Origin: Liolophura sinensis
Taxonomy: Eukaryota > Mollusca > Polyplacophora > Chitonida > Chitonidae
Assembly (NCBI RefSeq): GCF_032854445.1
Contig: NC_088298.1
Coordinates: 12,509,504 to 12,573,503, forward strand
Length of the DNA: 64,000 bases
Direction of reading: 5' to 3'
Positions 25,854-39,127 of the stretch are shown one piece after another. Position numbers and translations under genes: made by a program. Below the pieces are notes generated by a model. It did not search any database and was not told the DNA's origin. It was given only the letters and a program-made list of their open reading frames with translations. Numbering within the stretch: the stretch's first letter is position 1; each line of letters starts with the position of its first letter.

Positions 25854-26052
25854 TTTATTTATTTATTTGATTTGGTGTTTTACGCCGTACTCAAGAATAT
25901 TTCACTAATGCGATGGCAGTCAGCATTATGGTGGGAGGAAACTGGGCAGAGCCCAGGGGAAACCCACGACCATCCGTAGGTTGCTGTCAAACCTTCCCAC
26001 GTACGGCCGGAGAGGAAGCCAGCATAAGCTGAACTCACACCGACCGCAAAAC
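25854..26052 (-). mobile_element. SINE-1 copy, minus strand, head-truncated
   Basis: Tail (ATTTATTTATTTATTTGATT) followed by GTTTTACGCCGTACTCAAGA, GGGCAGAGCCCAGG and GGCCGGAGAGGAAGCCAGC. It lacks the tRNA-like A/B-box head. Its paralogue is at 59848-60055. Confidence 0.85.
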
Positions 26053-26384
26053 ATGGGTGATATGAACAGCGCTAAACAATCTCAAGCCAATAAGACGAGT
26101 TAATTCCAAGTCATTGTGTCATTATTTCCGATTAGCTAAGAACTCTCTATGTTTCTAAAATATCAAATGCATGTTTAGGGTTGATAGGCTGAAAACTGAA
26201 AACAACTTGCACGGAGTAGAACTTTGATTTGATTGACGTGAAATAGTACAATTAGGATATGGTCGTCTGGGTTCGATTTACATTTAAGCTCCATGAGTAC
26301 ATGATTGTTGTTTACGGCCACTTTCCTAAGAACCTGTGAACTGCTTGATATTTAGGAACAGAAATATGCTTAGGAAATAATACT

Positions 26385-27231
26385 TCAGTAGAATTAGGAT
26401 AATGACACTTCACTACACTTAGGATGATGACACTTCAGTGCACTTAGGATGATGACACTTTAGAACACTTAGGATGATGACACTTCAGTAGATTGGCATA
26501 CGGATGATACATGTATGTCCGTAGACTTAGGGGGTGCGACTTTAGTAGACTTAGGGGTGATACATGTATGTCAGTAGACTTAGGTTGTGCCACTTTAATA
26601 GACTTTTGGGTGATACGTGTATGTCAGTAGACTTAGGGGTGATACATGTATGTCCGTAGACTTAGGGCCTGCGACTTTAGTAGACTTATGGGTGATACAT
26701 GTATGTCTGTAGACTTAGTGGGTGATACATGTATGTCTGTAGACTTAGTGGGTGCCACTTTAGTAGACTTATGGGTGATACATGTATGTCAGTGGACTTA
26801 GGTTGTGCCACTTTAGTAGACTTATGGGTGATACATGTATGACTGTAGACTTAGTGTGTGCCAGTTTAGTAGACTTATGGGTGATACATGTATGTCAGTA
26901 GACTTAGTGTGTGCCAGTTTAGTAGACTTATGGGTGATACATGTATGTCAGTAGACTTAGTGTGTGCCAGTTTATTAGACTTATGGGTGATACATGTATG
27001 TCTGTAGACTTAGTGTGTGCCAGTTTAGTAGACTTATGGGTGATACATGTATGTCTGTAGACTTAGTGTGTGCCAGTTTAGTAGACTTATGGGTGATACA
27101 TGTATGTCAGTAGACTTAGTGTGTGCCAGTTTAGTAGACTTATGGGTGATACATGTATGCCAGTAGACTTAGTGTGTGCCAGTTTAGTAGACTTATGGGT
27201 GATACATGTATGTCAGTAGACTTAGGACAGA
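26385..27231. repeat. 53-bp minisatellite, copy 1
   Basis: Starts with about 27-bp GGATGATGACACTTCAGT-type units. It then becomes a regular 53-bp unit of the form TAGACTTATGGGTGATACAT plus a second half with GTAGACTTAGTGTGTGCCAG (measured 26881 to 26934). Each unit contains the perfect palindrome ATACATGTAT. Confidence 0.93.
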
Positions 27232-27299
27232 TAAGCAGATACAGGCATATCGAAGTGGAAAAAAGAGGAAAAAAGACTGTTAAGTTATAAAGATTGAAA

Positions 27300-27490
27300 T
27301 GGCTTTAGTTTGAGTGAGTGAGTGAGTGAGTGCATGGGGTTTAACGTCGTGCTTAACAATTCATATGACGACAAACGAACCCTTAGAGTGTATGTGATGT
27401 ACCTCCTTTTTGCAGGACGAATTGCCACCCTTCTTTTGTCTAGTGCTGCTTCACTCAGACGACTTATCGAAGGTAAGTAAGTCGCTTCTC
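27300..27490 (-). mobile_element. SINE-2 3' fragment, minus strand
   Basis: GAGTGAGTGAG tail, GGGGTTTAACGTCGTGC, CATATGACGAC, CTTTTTGCAGGACGAATTGC and CTAGTGCTGCTTCACTCAGA match the 9.6-kb element in reverse. It sits between the 53- and 75-bp arrays in all three segment copies. Confidence 0.7.
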
Positions 27491-27514
27491 TTTTCGTTAC
27501 CTTTAGCCCGAAAC

Positions 27515-30500
27515 TTGTTCGACAGCTTTATATACCAGCATACACTCTCCTTTATGGAGACCCTCATATACCACGGATAAAAGAATGACTTGTTCGACAG
27601 CTTTGTATATCAGCCGTCACTCTCTAAGGAGAACCTCATATGCCAAAGATAAAATAATGACTTGTTCGACAACTTTATATACCAGAGATCACCCTCTTTT
27701 ATAGAGACCCTCATATACCACGGATAAAATGATGGGTTGTTCGACAGCTTCATATATTAGCGATCACTCTCCTTTATGGAGACCCTCATATACCACGGAT
27801 AAAATAATGACCTGTTCCACAGCTTTATATACCAGCGATCTCTGTCCTTTATGGAGACCCTCATATACCATGGATAAAATAATGACTTGTTCGACAGCTT
27901 TATATACCACCGATCACCCTCCTTTATGGAGACCCTCAAATACCACGGATAAAATAATGTTTTGTCCGGCAGCTTTATATACCAGCGATCAACCTCCTTT
28001 TTGGTTATCTCATATACCACGGATAAAATAATGTCTTGTTCGACAGCTTTATACACCAGCGATCACTCTACTTTTTGGTGACCTCATATACCACGGATAA
28101 AATAATGACTTGTTCGACAACTTTATATACCAGCGATCACCCTCTTTTATGGAGACCCTCATATAACACGGATAAAATATTAGCTTGTTCGACAGCATTA
28201 TATTCCAGCGGTCACTCTCCTTTATGGAGACCCTCATATACCACGGATAAAATAATGGCTTGTCCGACAGTTTTATATACTAGCGATCACTCTCCTTTAT
28301 GGAGACCCTCATATACCACGGATAAAATAATGACCTGTTCCACAGCTTTATATACCAGCGATCTCTGTCCTTTATGGAGACCCTCATATACCACGGATAA
28401 AATAATGGGTTGTTCGACAGCTTCATATATTAGCGATCACTCTCCTTTACGGAGACCCTCATATAGCACGGATAAAATAATGGCTTTTCCGACAGCTTTA
28501 TAGAGAAGCTGTCACTCTTCCTTATGGAGACCCTCATATACCACGAATAAAATAATGGCTTGTTCGAAAACTTTATATACCAGCGGTCACTCTTTTTTAA
28601 GGAGACCCTCATATACCACGGATTAAATAATGTCTTGTTTGACAGCTTTGTATATTAGCGATCACTCTCCTTTATGGAGACCCTCATACACCAAAAATAA
28701 AAAAATGACTTGTTCGACAGCTTTATATACCCGCTGTCACTCTCCTTTATGGAGACCCTCATATACCACGGATAAAATATTGGCTTGTTCGACAGCTTTA
28801 TATACCAGCGATCACTCTCCTTTATGGAGACCCTCATATACCACGGATTAAATAATGTCTTGTTCGACAGTTTTATATACTAGCGATCACTCTCCTTTAT
28901 GAAGACCCTCATATACCACGGATAAAATAATGACTTGTTCGACAGCTTTATATACCAGCTTTTACTGTCCTTTATGGAGATCCTCATATACCACGGATAA
29001 AATAATTTCTTGTTCGACAGATTTATGTACCAGCCGTCACTCTCCTTTATGGAGATCCTTATATACGACGGATAAAATAATGACTTGTTCTACAGCTTTA
29101 TGTACCAGCGGTCACTCTCCTCTATATAGACTCTCATATAGCACGGATAAAATAACGACTTGTTCGACAGCTTCATATACCAGCGATCACTCTCCTTAAT
29201 TGAGACCCACATAAACCACGGATAAAATAATGGCTTGCTCGACAGCTTTATATACCAGCGATCACTCTCCTTTATGGAGACCCTCATATACCACGGATTA
29301 AATAATGTCTTGTTCGATAGTTTTATATACTAGCGATCACTCTCCTTTATGGAGACCCTCATATACCACGGATAAAATAATGACTTGTTCGACAGCTTTA
29401 TATACCAGCGTTTACTGTCCTTTATGGAGATCCTCATATACCACGGATAAAATAATTCCTTGTTCGACAGCTTTATATACCAGCCGTCACTCTCCTTTAT
29501 GGAGATCCTTATATACCACGGATAAAATAATGGCTTGTTCTACAGCTTTATGTACCAGCGGTCACTCTCCTCTATATAGACCCTCATATACCACGGATAA
29601 AATAACGACTTGTTCGACAGCTTCATATACCAGCGATCACTCTCCTTAATTGAGACCCACATAAACCACGGATAAAATAATGGCTTGTTCGACAGCTTTA
29701 TATACCAGCGATCACTCTCCTCTATATAGACCCTCATATACCACGGATAAAATAATGACTTGTTCGACAGCTTCATATACCAGCGATCACTCTCCTTTAT
29801 GGAGACCCTCATATACCACGGATAAAATAATGACTTGTTCGACAGCTTTATATACCAGAGATCACCCTCTTTTATAGACCCTCATATACCACGGATATAA
29901 TAATGTCTTGTTCGAAAGCTTTATATATCAGCGATCACTCTCCTTTACGGAGATCCTCATATTCCACGGATAAAATAATGGCTTGTTCGACAGCTTTATA
30001 CACCAGCGATCACTCTCCTTTATGAAGAGCGTCATACACCACGGATAAAATAATGGCTTGTTCGACAGCATTATATATTAGCGATCACTCTCATTTATGG
30101 AGACCCTCATATACCACGGATAAAATAATGACTTGTTCGGCAACTTTATATATTAGATATCACCCTCTTTTATAGGGACCCTCATATACCAAGGATAAAA
30201 TAATGGTTTGTTTGACAGCTTCATATATTAGCGATCACTCTCCTTTATGGAGACCCTCATATACCACGGATAAAATAATGACTTGTTCCACAGCTTTATA
30301 TACCAGCGATCACCCTCTTTTATAGAGACCCTCATATACCACGGATAAAATAATGGCTTGTTCGACAGCTTTATATACCAACGATCAGTCTCCTTTATGG
30401 AGACCCTCATATACCACGGATAAAATAATGGCTTGTTCGACAACTTTATATACCAGAGATCACCCTCTTTTATAGAGACGCTCATATCCCACGGATAAAA

Positions 30501-33500
30501 TAATGGGTTGTTCGACAGCTTCATATATTAGCGATCACTCTCCTTAATTGAGACCCACATAAACCACAGATAAAATAATGGCTTGCTCGACAGCTTTATA
30601 TACCAGCGACCACTCTCCTTTATGGAGACCCTCATATACCACGAATTAAATAATGTCTTGTTCGACAGTTTTATATACTAGCGATCACTCTCCTTTATGG
30701 AGGCCCTCATATACCACGGATAAAATAATGACTTGTTCGACAGCTTTATATACCAGCGTTTACTGTCCTTTATGGAGATTCTCATATACCACGGATAAAA
30801 TAATTCCTTGTTCGACAGCTTTATATACCAGCCGTCACTCTCCTTTATGGAGATCCTTATATACCACGGATAAAATAATGGCTTGTTCTACAGCTTTATG
30901 TACCAGCGGTCACTCTCCTCTATATAGACCCTCATATACCACGGATAAAATAACGACTTGTTCGACAGCTTCATATACCAGCGATCACTCTCCTTAATTG
31001 AGACCCACATAAACCACGGATAAAATAATGGCTTGTTCGACAGCTTTATATACCAGCGATCACTCTCCTCTATATAGACCCTCATATACCACGGATAAAA
31101 TAATGACTTGTTCGACAGCTTCATATACCAGCGATCACTCTCCTTTATGGAGACCCTCATATACCACGGATGAAATAATGACCTGTTCGACAGCTTTATA
31201 TACCAGAGATCACCCTCTTTTATAGAGACCCTCATATACCACGGATATAATAATGTCTTGTTCGAAAGCTTTATATATCAGCGATCACTCTCCTTTACGG
31301 AGATCCTCATATTCCACGCATAAAATAATGGCTTGTTCGACAGCTTTATATACCAGCGGTCACTCTCCTTTATGAAGAGCCTCATACACCACGGATAAAA
31401 TAATGGCTTGTTCGACAGCATTATATATTAGCGATCACTCTCCTTTATGGAGACCCTCATATACCACGGATAAAAAAATGACTTGTTCGGCAACTTTATA
31501 TTTTAGATATCACCCTCTTTTATAGGGACCCTCATATACCAAAAATAAAATAATGGTTTGTTTGACAGCTTCATATATTAGCGATCACTCTCCTTTATGG
31601 AGACCCTCATATACCACGGATAAAATAATGACTTGTTCCACAGCTTTATATACCAGCGATCACCCTCTTTTATAGAGACCCTCATATACCACGGATAAAA
31701 TAATGGCTTGTTCGACAGCTTTATATACCAACGATCAGTCTCCTTTATGGAGACCCTCATATACCACGGATAAAATAATGGCTTGTTCGACAACTTTATA
31801 TACCAGAGATCACCCTCTTTTATAAAGACCCTCATATACCACGGATAAAATAATGGGTTGTTCGACAGCTTCATATATTAGCGATCACTCTCCTTTTAAT
31901 GGAGACCCTCATATAGCACGGATAAAATAATGACTTGTTCGACAGCTTTATAGAGAAGCTGTCACTCTTCCTTATGCAGACCCTCATATACCACGAATAA
32001 AATAATGACTTGTTCGAAAACTTTATATACCAGCGGTCACTAATTTTCAAGGAGACCCTCATATACCACGGATTAAATAATGTCTTGTTTGACAGCTTTG
32101 TATATTAGCGATCACTCTCCTTTATGGAGACCCTCATACACCACGGATAAAATAATGGCTTGTTCGACAACTTTATATACCAGAGATCACCCTCTTTTAT
32201 AAAGACCCTCATATACCACGGATAAAATAATGGGTTGTTCGACAGCTTCATATATTAGCGATCACTCTCCTTTTAATGGAGACCCTCATATAGCACGGAT
32301 AAAATAATGACTTGTTCGACAGCTTTATAGAGAAGCTGTCACTCTTCCTTATGCAGACCCTCATATACCACGAATAAAATAATGACTTGTTCGAAAACTT
32401 TATATACCAGCGGTCACTAATTTTCAAGGAGACCCTCATATACCACGGATTAAATAATGTCTTGTTTGACAGCTTTGTATATTAGCGATCACTCTCCTTT
32501 ATGGAGACCCTCATATACCACGGATAAAATAATTTCTTGTTCGACAGCTTTATAAACCAGCTGTCACTCTCTTTCATGGAGATCCTTATATACCACGGAT
32601 AAAATAATGACTTGTTCGACAACTTTATATGTTAGCGATCACTCTCCTGTATGGAGATCCTCATATACCACGGATAAAATAATGACTTGTTCGACAGCTT
32701 TATATACCAGCGATCACTCTCCTTCTTGGGAACCCTCATATTCCACAGATAAAATAATGTCTTGTTCGACTGCTTTATATACCAGCGATCACTCTCTTTT
32801 ATAGAGACCCTCATATACCACGGATAAAATAATGTCTTGTTCGACAGCTTTATATACCAGAGATCACTCTCCTCTACCGAGACCCTCATATACCACGGAT
32901 AAAATAATGACTTTTTCGACAACTTTATATACCAGAGATCACCCTCTTTAATAGAGACCCTCATATACCACGGATAAAATAATGTCTTGTTCGACAGCTT
33001 TATATACCAGTCGTCACTCTCCTTTATGGAGACCCTCATATACCACGGATAAAATAATGACTTGTTCGACAACTTTATATATCAGAGATCACCCTCTTTT
33101 ATAGAGACCCTCATATACCACGGATAAAATAATGGGTTGTTCGACAGCTGCATGAATTAGCGATCCCTCTCCTTTATGGAGACCCTCATATACCACGGAT
33201 AAAATAATGACTTGTTCGACAGCTTTATATACCAGCGATCACTCTCCTGTATTGAGACCCTCATATACCACGTACAAAACAATGGCTTGTTCGACAACTT
33301 TATATATTAGCGATCACTCTCCTTTATGGAGGCCCTCATATACCACGGATAAAATAATGGCTTGTTCGACAGATTCATATACCAGCGGTCACTCTTCTTT
33401 ATGGAGACCCTCATATAGCACGGATAAAATAATGACTTGTCCGACAGCTTTATCGAGAAGCAGTCACTCTTCCTTATGGAGACCCTCATATACGACGAAT

Positions 33501-33657
33501 AAAATAATGGCTTGTTCGAAAACTTTATATACCAGCGGTCACTCTTTTTTAAGGAGACCCTCATATACCACGGATTAAATAATGTTTTGTTCGACAACTT
33601 TGTATATTAGCGATCACTCTCCTTTATGGAGACCCTCATATACCACGGATAAAATAA
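27515..33657. repeat. 75-bp satellite array, about 82 units
   Basis: The unit contains ACGGATAAAATAATGACTTG, TTCGACAGCTTTATATACCA and GCGATCACTCTCCTTTATGG, then AGACCCTCATATACC. The period of 75 equals 25 codons, so both strands carry long, broken ORFs (plus: SYTTDKIMTCSTALYTSDHS; minus: MRVSIKESDRWYIKLSNKSL). Higher-order structure is visible: a block of about 1,350 bp (18 units) is repeated at 29190-30537 and 30538-31887, and a 377-bp block is repeated with its start moved from about 31870 to 32247. On the minus strand nearly every unit contains TATATAAAG. Confidence 0.95.
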
Positions 33658-34306
33658 AGACATCAGTGGAATTGTACTCACATATGGTCAAAAATAAAGA
33701 GATTTAAAATGGACAATCTGTCAACGTTCGATTACGTGTACTATTATATATCTACACTGATTCAACCTTCGTAACCACCAACTAACTGAGCATTGCAACA
33801 AAATTTGTAGAAGTGTGATGTCTGAAATTACCGACCTATATTTAAAAACTTAATTTCTACTCCAAAGCAAATCTGTGCAAGGAATATTATCCAAATTTGT
33901 GCTTTAATTTTTTGGTAAATTTGCTTAAGGACAAACCCTAGGAAAGATAACTTGAGGCAAACTTGTACACAGAAAACAGAATAAACAGAAGGTTTACATT
34001 TAGATCTGTGATAATTAGTCTTTCTAAGCCCTACCTTGCGAAGATAGCCCACGACATACGAGAGTCCACTTTGCTGAACTCTTGCTGCCAGCCATGAGGT
34101 CGTAACACTTTGTCACCAGTCAACCTTCTGGAGTGGTGAATGGAAAACTCCATGATATTTAAGTTTGATGAAACAGAAACAAGAGCACGCCAAGATATAA
34201 AATAGGCCTATCAAAATATTTGAGTTTCAGTATGGAGATATATACATTCGCACACTACAGACAAAAGCATCTCTGTTCAATCTGGTGACGGTGATGGATC
34301 CATCTG
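33658..34306. other. Unique-looking flank of the 75-bp array
   Basis: Starts GACATCAGTGGAATTGTACT and is duplicated at 46.53-47.18 kb. No gene recognised; a 74-codon minus-strand frame at 33828-34052 is probably chance. Confidence 0.5.
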
Positions 34307-34318
34307 AATCAGGGATGC

Positions 34319-34592
34319 GAGGCCTCCGTGGCTCAGTCGGTTAGCGCTGTAGCGCAGCGTAATAAATCAGGAGCCTCTCACCAATGCGGTCGCTGTGAGT
34401 TCAAGTCCAGCTCATGCTGGCTTCCTCTCTGGCCGTACATGGGAAGGTCTCTCAGCGACCTGCGGATGGTCGTGGGTTTCCCCCGGGCTGTGCCCGGTTT
34501 CCTCCCATCATAATGCTGGCCACCGTAGTATAAATGAAATATTGTTGAGTACGGCGTAAAACACCAATCAAATAAATAAATCAAATCAAATC
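34319..34592 (+). mobile_element. SINE-1, full length, with 12-bp target duplication
   Basis: The tRNA-like head has box A (TGGCTCAGTCGGTTAGCGC) and box B (GTGAGTTCAAGTCC), followed by the central region and the ACACCAATCAAATAAATAAA tail. The direct repeat AATCAGGGATGC flanks it (34307-34318 and 34593-34604). The paralogue at 47190 sits at the same site. Confidence 0.92.
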
Positions 34593-35268
34593 AATCAGGG
34601 ATGCCAGAGACTGGTGAATGGTAAATGTGCTTAGAACAAAATTACGGTGTGCGTAAACATTTCATCCAAATCCATGCAAATCTTGTTCCGAAAAGCTGCA
34701 GACAGGAAGACAGGCGGACAGGCAGACAATGGCAAAGATATATTCTCCTTGGCGGATGTAATTAGCGCCTGAAAGCAAGAGGCGATATCCGGGTCTATTT
34801 TACAACTACGGAAGGCACAAGTTCCGAAGGGGAGGTAACTGGTCTGCAACCGCGCAGTAAGTGAACCGTGAAAATCACACAAATTTCCTAACATATTCGT
34901 CAGGACCTGTTCTGGTTGTTATGTGTATTTTAGGACCGTAACCGTATCGGTGAGCGTAAGGCCGTGTGATTGTGCTATCCTGAGAGTGACGTATAGCGTA
35001 GTGGTTAGAGTAACACCAATCACAGTTTTGCTCAACAGGCTGTGAAACGGATGTCTGCTTTTATAACGTCTATCTCTTTTTATCTCTTTATGGCTTCATG
35101 GCTGTTTGACTTGTTAGAAATAAAATGCAATATGAAAAGCAGGATGCTGTAAAGTGAACACCTTCAAACGCCGCATAATTTCCCGCATGGGTAAGCCCCT
35201 GGATCAAAAACAACCTTGCGTGACCCACATCTATCCGACAAGCGGGACACCAAATCCTGGTGATTGTC

Positions 35269-35415
35269 TATATATATGCAGACGATAATTTTCTGAATGG
35301 TACTCCGTAGCGACGGCCTTTGTCGGTTGTCCACACCAGCCGGTACTTTAACCTACCACTTCACTGGGCACGTGTACAATAGGGAACGCAGATCAGAAAT
35401 CAGTCAACAACGACG
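35269..35415 (+). promoter_or_regulatory. Candidate TATA box and 5' non-coding exon
   Basis: CTATATATATGC (35269-35280) lies about 135 bp before a donor-like ACG|GTAAGG at 35416. Downstream, a CTGTTTTCAG acceptor at 39368 precedes the ATG of the cysteine-rich precursor gene by 30 bp. A 5' UTR exon here spliced to 39369 would explain both signals. The segment is duplicated at 47991-48147. This is inference from splice-like signals only. Confidence 0.3.
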
Positions 35416-35859
35416 GTAAGGTTAACATGGCCTTTCTCAATGTGCTATAATAATGCTGTGTATAATTGTTAGAACATGTAAAATATTACCTGAATGTATG
35501 TGAGGGTACAATGTTTGCCTACAATGTGCATTTCAGCAGTGTAATACTTCAGCTGTCATTCGACCATGACAGTGACAAACAGGTACTTTTCATTTAGTGG
35601 CATGTATACGCCAAACAATGAACTCTGAATACCATCTAAGTGACCTTCAAGTTTAGCGAGCAGTTCCCATGTTTTGTCATGTCAGTGCCAGAAACAAAGC
35701 TTAATAGAACCTATTACCTTGAGCGCTGTATTCATCCGTGACCTGAGTCAGGCATTTTACATTAACTGAACGTAAATGTGTACACATGAAGCTCGTTGTG
35801 CAGTGTATGTGTTACATTAGTATTTTTCACAAACTTACAACAGTCTTAATAATGGTGTT

Positions 35860-36035
35860 GGGGCCTCCGTGTCACGGTTGGTTAGTGCGCTAGCGCAGCG
35901 TAATGACCCAGGAGTCTCAGGCGGATGGCCGTGGGTTTCCCCCGGGCTATGCCCAGTTTCCTCCCACCATAATCCTTGCCGCCGTCGCATAAGTGACATA
36001 TTCTTCAGTACGGCGTAAAACACCAATCAAATAAA
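35860..36035 (+). mobile_element. SINE-1, internally deleted
   Basis: GGGGCCTCCGTGTCACGGTT head with TAGTGCGCTAGCGCAGCGTA, then a deletion that removes box B, and the central and tail parts GGGTTTCCCCCGGGC and GTACGGCGTAAAACACCAAT. Confidence 0.85.
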
Positions 36036-36496
36036 TAACACAACAATGTGTATGCTTGTACTGCAGTTTCTGATCAATTTGCTTACTATCTCCTCGGTGT
36101 AATAAAGCTGTCTTCAACTTCATTTAACACATCCACAAAAACATATATATATATATATAGTTTCCATTGTCAATAAAAAAAACTTTAGGTCTGGTTTAAA
36201 AAAAATGCATAATGTGTATTTAAAATAAAAGGTTGTAATTTTCATTGCATGTTTGTTTAAAATCCACTTTTCTGTACGTTTCGCTGTTTTTCAGTACACC
36301 CACACATGTGGTCAGCCAGCTATACCAATCATAAGCCTCTGGTAACTTCTTCTCTGATACACCCACCACAAAGTGAGTCCAAATGCTATCTCACTGTATT
36401 GTAAATGAAGGAATTCCTTCTTGTTTATTGACTTTATACATGTTAGGTATATTGCTAGAGAACTATGGAAAGCTGATGAGGACATCTCGTCCCTAA

Positions 36497-36775
36497 ACAC
36501 ATACAACCAATACGTCGGGGGATTTAGTACACTTACACAGATAACACCAATACGTCTGGGTATTTAGTACAGGTACACAGATACAACCAATAAGTATGAG
36601 GATTTACTACAAATACACAGATACAACCAATAAGTCTGGGTATTTAGTACAGGTAACAGACACAACAAATGCGTCTAGAGATTCACTACAGCTACACAGA
36701 TACAACCAATACGTCTGGGGATTTGATACAGCTACACAGATACAACCAGTATGTCCGTAGATTTAGTACAGGTGT
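36497..36775. repeat. 40-bp minisatellite
   Basis: About seven units of 40 bp, each with ATACAACCAATACGTCTGGG and GATTTAGTACAG. Confidence 0.9.
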
Positions 36776-36911
36776 GCACGTACTGTGCTTTAATATCAGC
36801 TGAAAGCCCTCGCAGGTATAGAGCGGAATTTATACCCCTATGACTTTCCCAGAATATTGTGGTTACATATGCTTAAGCTGTGAAAGGTATCCCTCAGGGC
36901 CCTCTGGCTGT

Positions 36912-37158
<247 letters not shown>

Positions 37159-37867
37159 TACACCGAATGAACCCAGGAAAATGCTTTAGCGACCACCAAC
37201 CGAGAGATGACTTAATCAAATGTAGATCTGTATACTTGTGGTTAGGCAATGAGTGTAATCAACGCGTATATATAACAGATAAATAAGGTCAGGGTAAACG
37301 CCTTTAAACTTGATGAACATGTGTCAGATTAAATTTTTTTTATTTATTTCTTGACTGATGTTTTTACGCCGTCCTCAAGCATTTAAGTATCATGGGTGGG
37401 GGGGGGGGGGACGGGGCAGTTTTATAGGTGGGGTTTTTATGGCCGGAGCGCCCAGAGCATCCATCGTTCCGCGGGATCCTGACAAACCTCAAGGTCGTGA
37501 CTGGAAGCTGCTTCTAAAACAGCGAGAGTTGAATCATGACCCCTCATAGGTGAGAGATAGACGGGTCGGTTGAGGAGGGGACACTGCTGTGTAGTGCCCG
37601 TTAAAAAGATTCATTCCTTCTGCCAGAATTGTTTTACGGTACCGGTGACCTAGTTCGTTTGCAGCTTTGGTGCATGTTGGATTCAAGACAGTTCGCATGA
37701 GATTTATAACGTTACCATTGCCTTATTTACGTACACAGTTTTTCAATATTCAGTAGTGCATTTTGAGTGGCCAGGTCCTCCATGGAGATCTGATGAGGAC
37801 ATCTCATCTCTCGCCCCGAGGACGCTCAGACACGTGACAAATCTTGCTTCACGCTGCGACCAAAACA

Positions 37868-37965
37868 CCGAGAGCTGGATTCAAACACGTGACCTCATTG
37901 GTCAAGGGTCTGAAGGTCACGGCGAGTTAGTGCCTGAGCCATCTGAACGCACGAAGCCTCAAACT
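37868..37965 (-). mobile_element. tRNA-derived SINE head fragment, minus strand
   Basis: On the minus strand, GATGGCTCAGGCACTAACTC (box A-like) and GTGTTTGAATCCAGCTCTC (box B) are about 45 bp apart with CTTGACCAATGAGGTCA between them. This resembles the head at 16.8 kb. Confidence 0.55.
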
Positions 37966-39127
37966 GATATCAGCAGGGGAAAGTATAGTGTCTGTTATTG
38001 TCAAGATCTAAATAATCTCACTAAAATGTTCCCAATGACCTCAACATCTTCATCCGGGTTCTTAACTGGCTTAGCATATTTTGTAGCGATGTGTGAGATA
38101 TATCGGCCTTATTTAGGTCAGCGTAAAACAGAAATAGGCAAACTGTGTATAGCAATGGAATTCAAACAGGATGTGGGGAGGGCGAGATAGATTCTTTAAT
38201 GAACAGCAGTGGACTCGTCATAAATTAAAGATATGGTGGCAATATAGTTTGACCAGAATAGGCACAAATCGTAACCTAGTTCGAAGAAATGCTGTTTGCC
38301 TCCGCCAGTCCCTCTCCCCCCGTGCATATCCGCTCATGAAAGGCTTTCATTTGCTCAAAGTTTCTGATACCTATGACAATTGTTACGGACCAATCAGATT
38401 TGCCAGTTTGTCCGTAGTTTGTTTACTGGTGTAAAACGACAAACTTTTAGGATTATTCTATGTAAAGCATAGCATGGCTGTCTAATCTCACCTTTCTCTG
38501 AGCTTTATAAACTATTTCTTCAGAATTAAATTAAATAGATATAAATGATAATAATGTGTAAGGTATGTAGCGGTTTAAGATCGAGTCGTGTACCTAAACG
38601 GTGCAGTTTTACACATTTTCTGGACTGACGCTTAGCAGGAGGATATAGGTCAAGTAGGCCTACTGGTGGACCCAGTGTCAGTAAACCCCACGTTGTGGCT
38701 CGTCATGTCTAGTGTGTTCTAATGGCATTCCAGTGAGCTCTATACCGTTGACACTGGGACCAGTCCTGATGCGACACTAAGACACCGTCGTCATGTGACC
38801 CAAAATGTGTGGCAAGCTACGTTATTGAAAACAAATTGCAGTATGAAAGAAAAATGACATGCTCAAAATATTTTACCGATTCAATTAAGGTTATTGAGCA
38901 AACAAAACAACAACCCATCACCGGTTATCCTTCTAATGAAAAACCTTAGCCAAATTGGGATTTGATCACGTTTGAACTTATAGTTGTCGTGATGAGACAA
39001 ATCGTAAAACAGTCTACAGGTACACATACTCTAATGTCAGGCAAGCGATGGCTTAAGTTAGAGATTTATAAGACATCAAGTTGTTGGCTTTTTCTTCCAA
39101 AAAATGGAATTGTATTCACTTTGCGTG

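Larger units (their letters stand above)
17798..35545. repeat. Large duplicated segment, copy 1
   Basis: Base-by-base similarity to 51765-64000 starts near CCTTGTGTCACTGG (17803) and runs through the GCNT exons, intron, 3' repeats and satellites. Its right part (26.4-35.5 kb) also matches 45.5-48.3 kb. The offset to copy 3 is about 34 kb. Exons and unique parts are very similar; the satellites differ in unit number. Confidence 0.9.

Noticed and set aside
27729-33597. Dozens of ORFs on both strands in the 75-bp array
   Set aside because: Period 75 is divisible by three. The peptides simply follow the DNA unit and occur on both strands.
16081-33657. CRISPR-like appearance of regular repeats
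   Set aside because: The arrays are direct tandem repeats without unique spacers, in a eukaryotic sequence.
34985-35010. tRNA-like box A (AGCGTAGTGGTTAGAG), also at 47.7 kb
   Set aside because: No box B at proper spacing and no cloverleaf follow, so it is not a tRNA gene.
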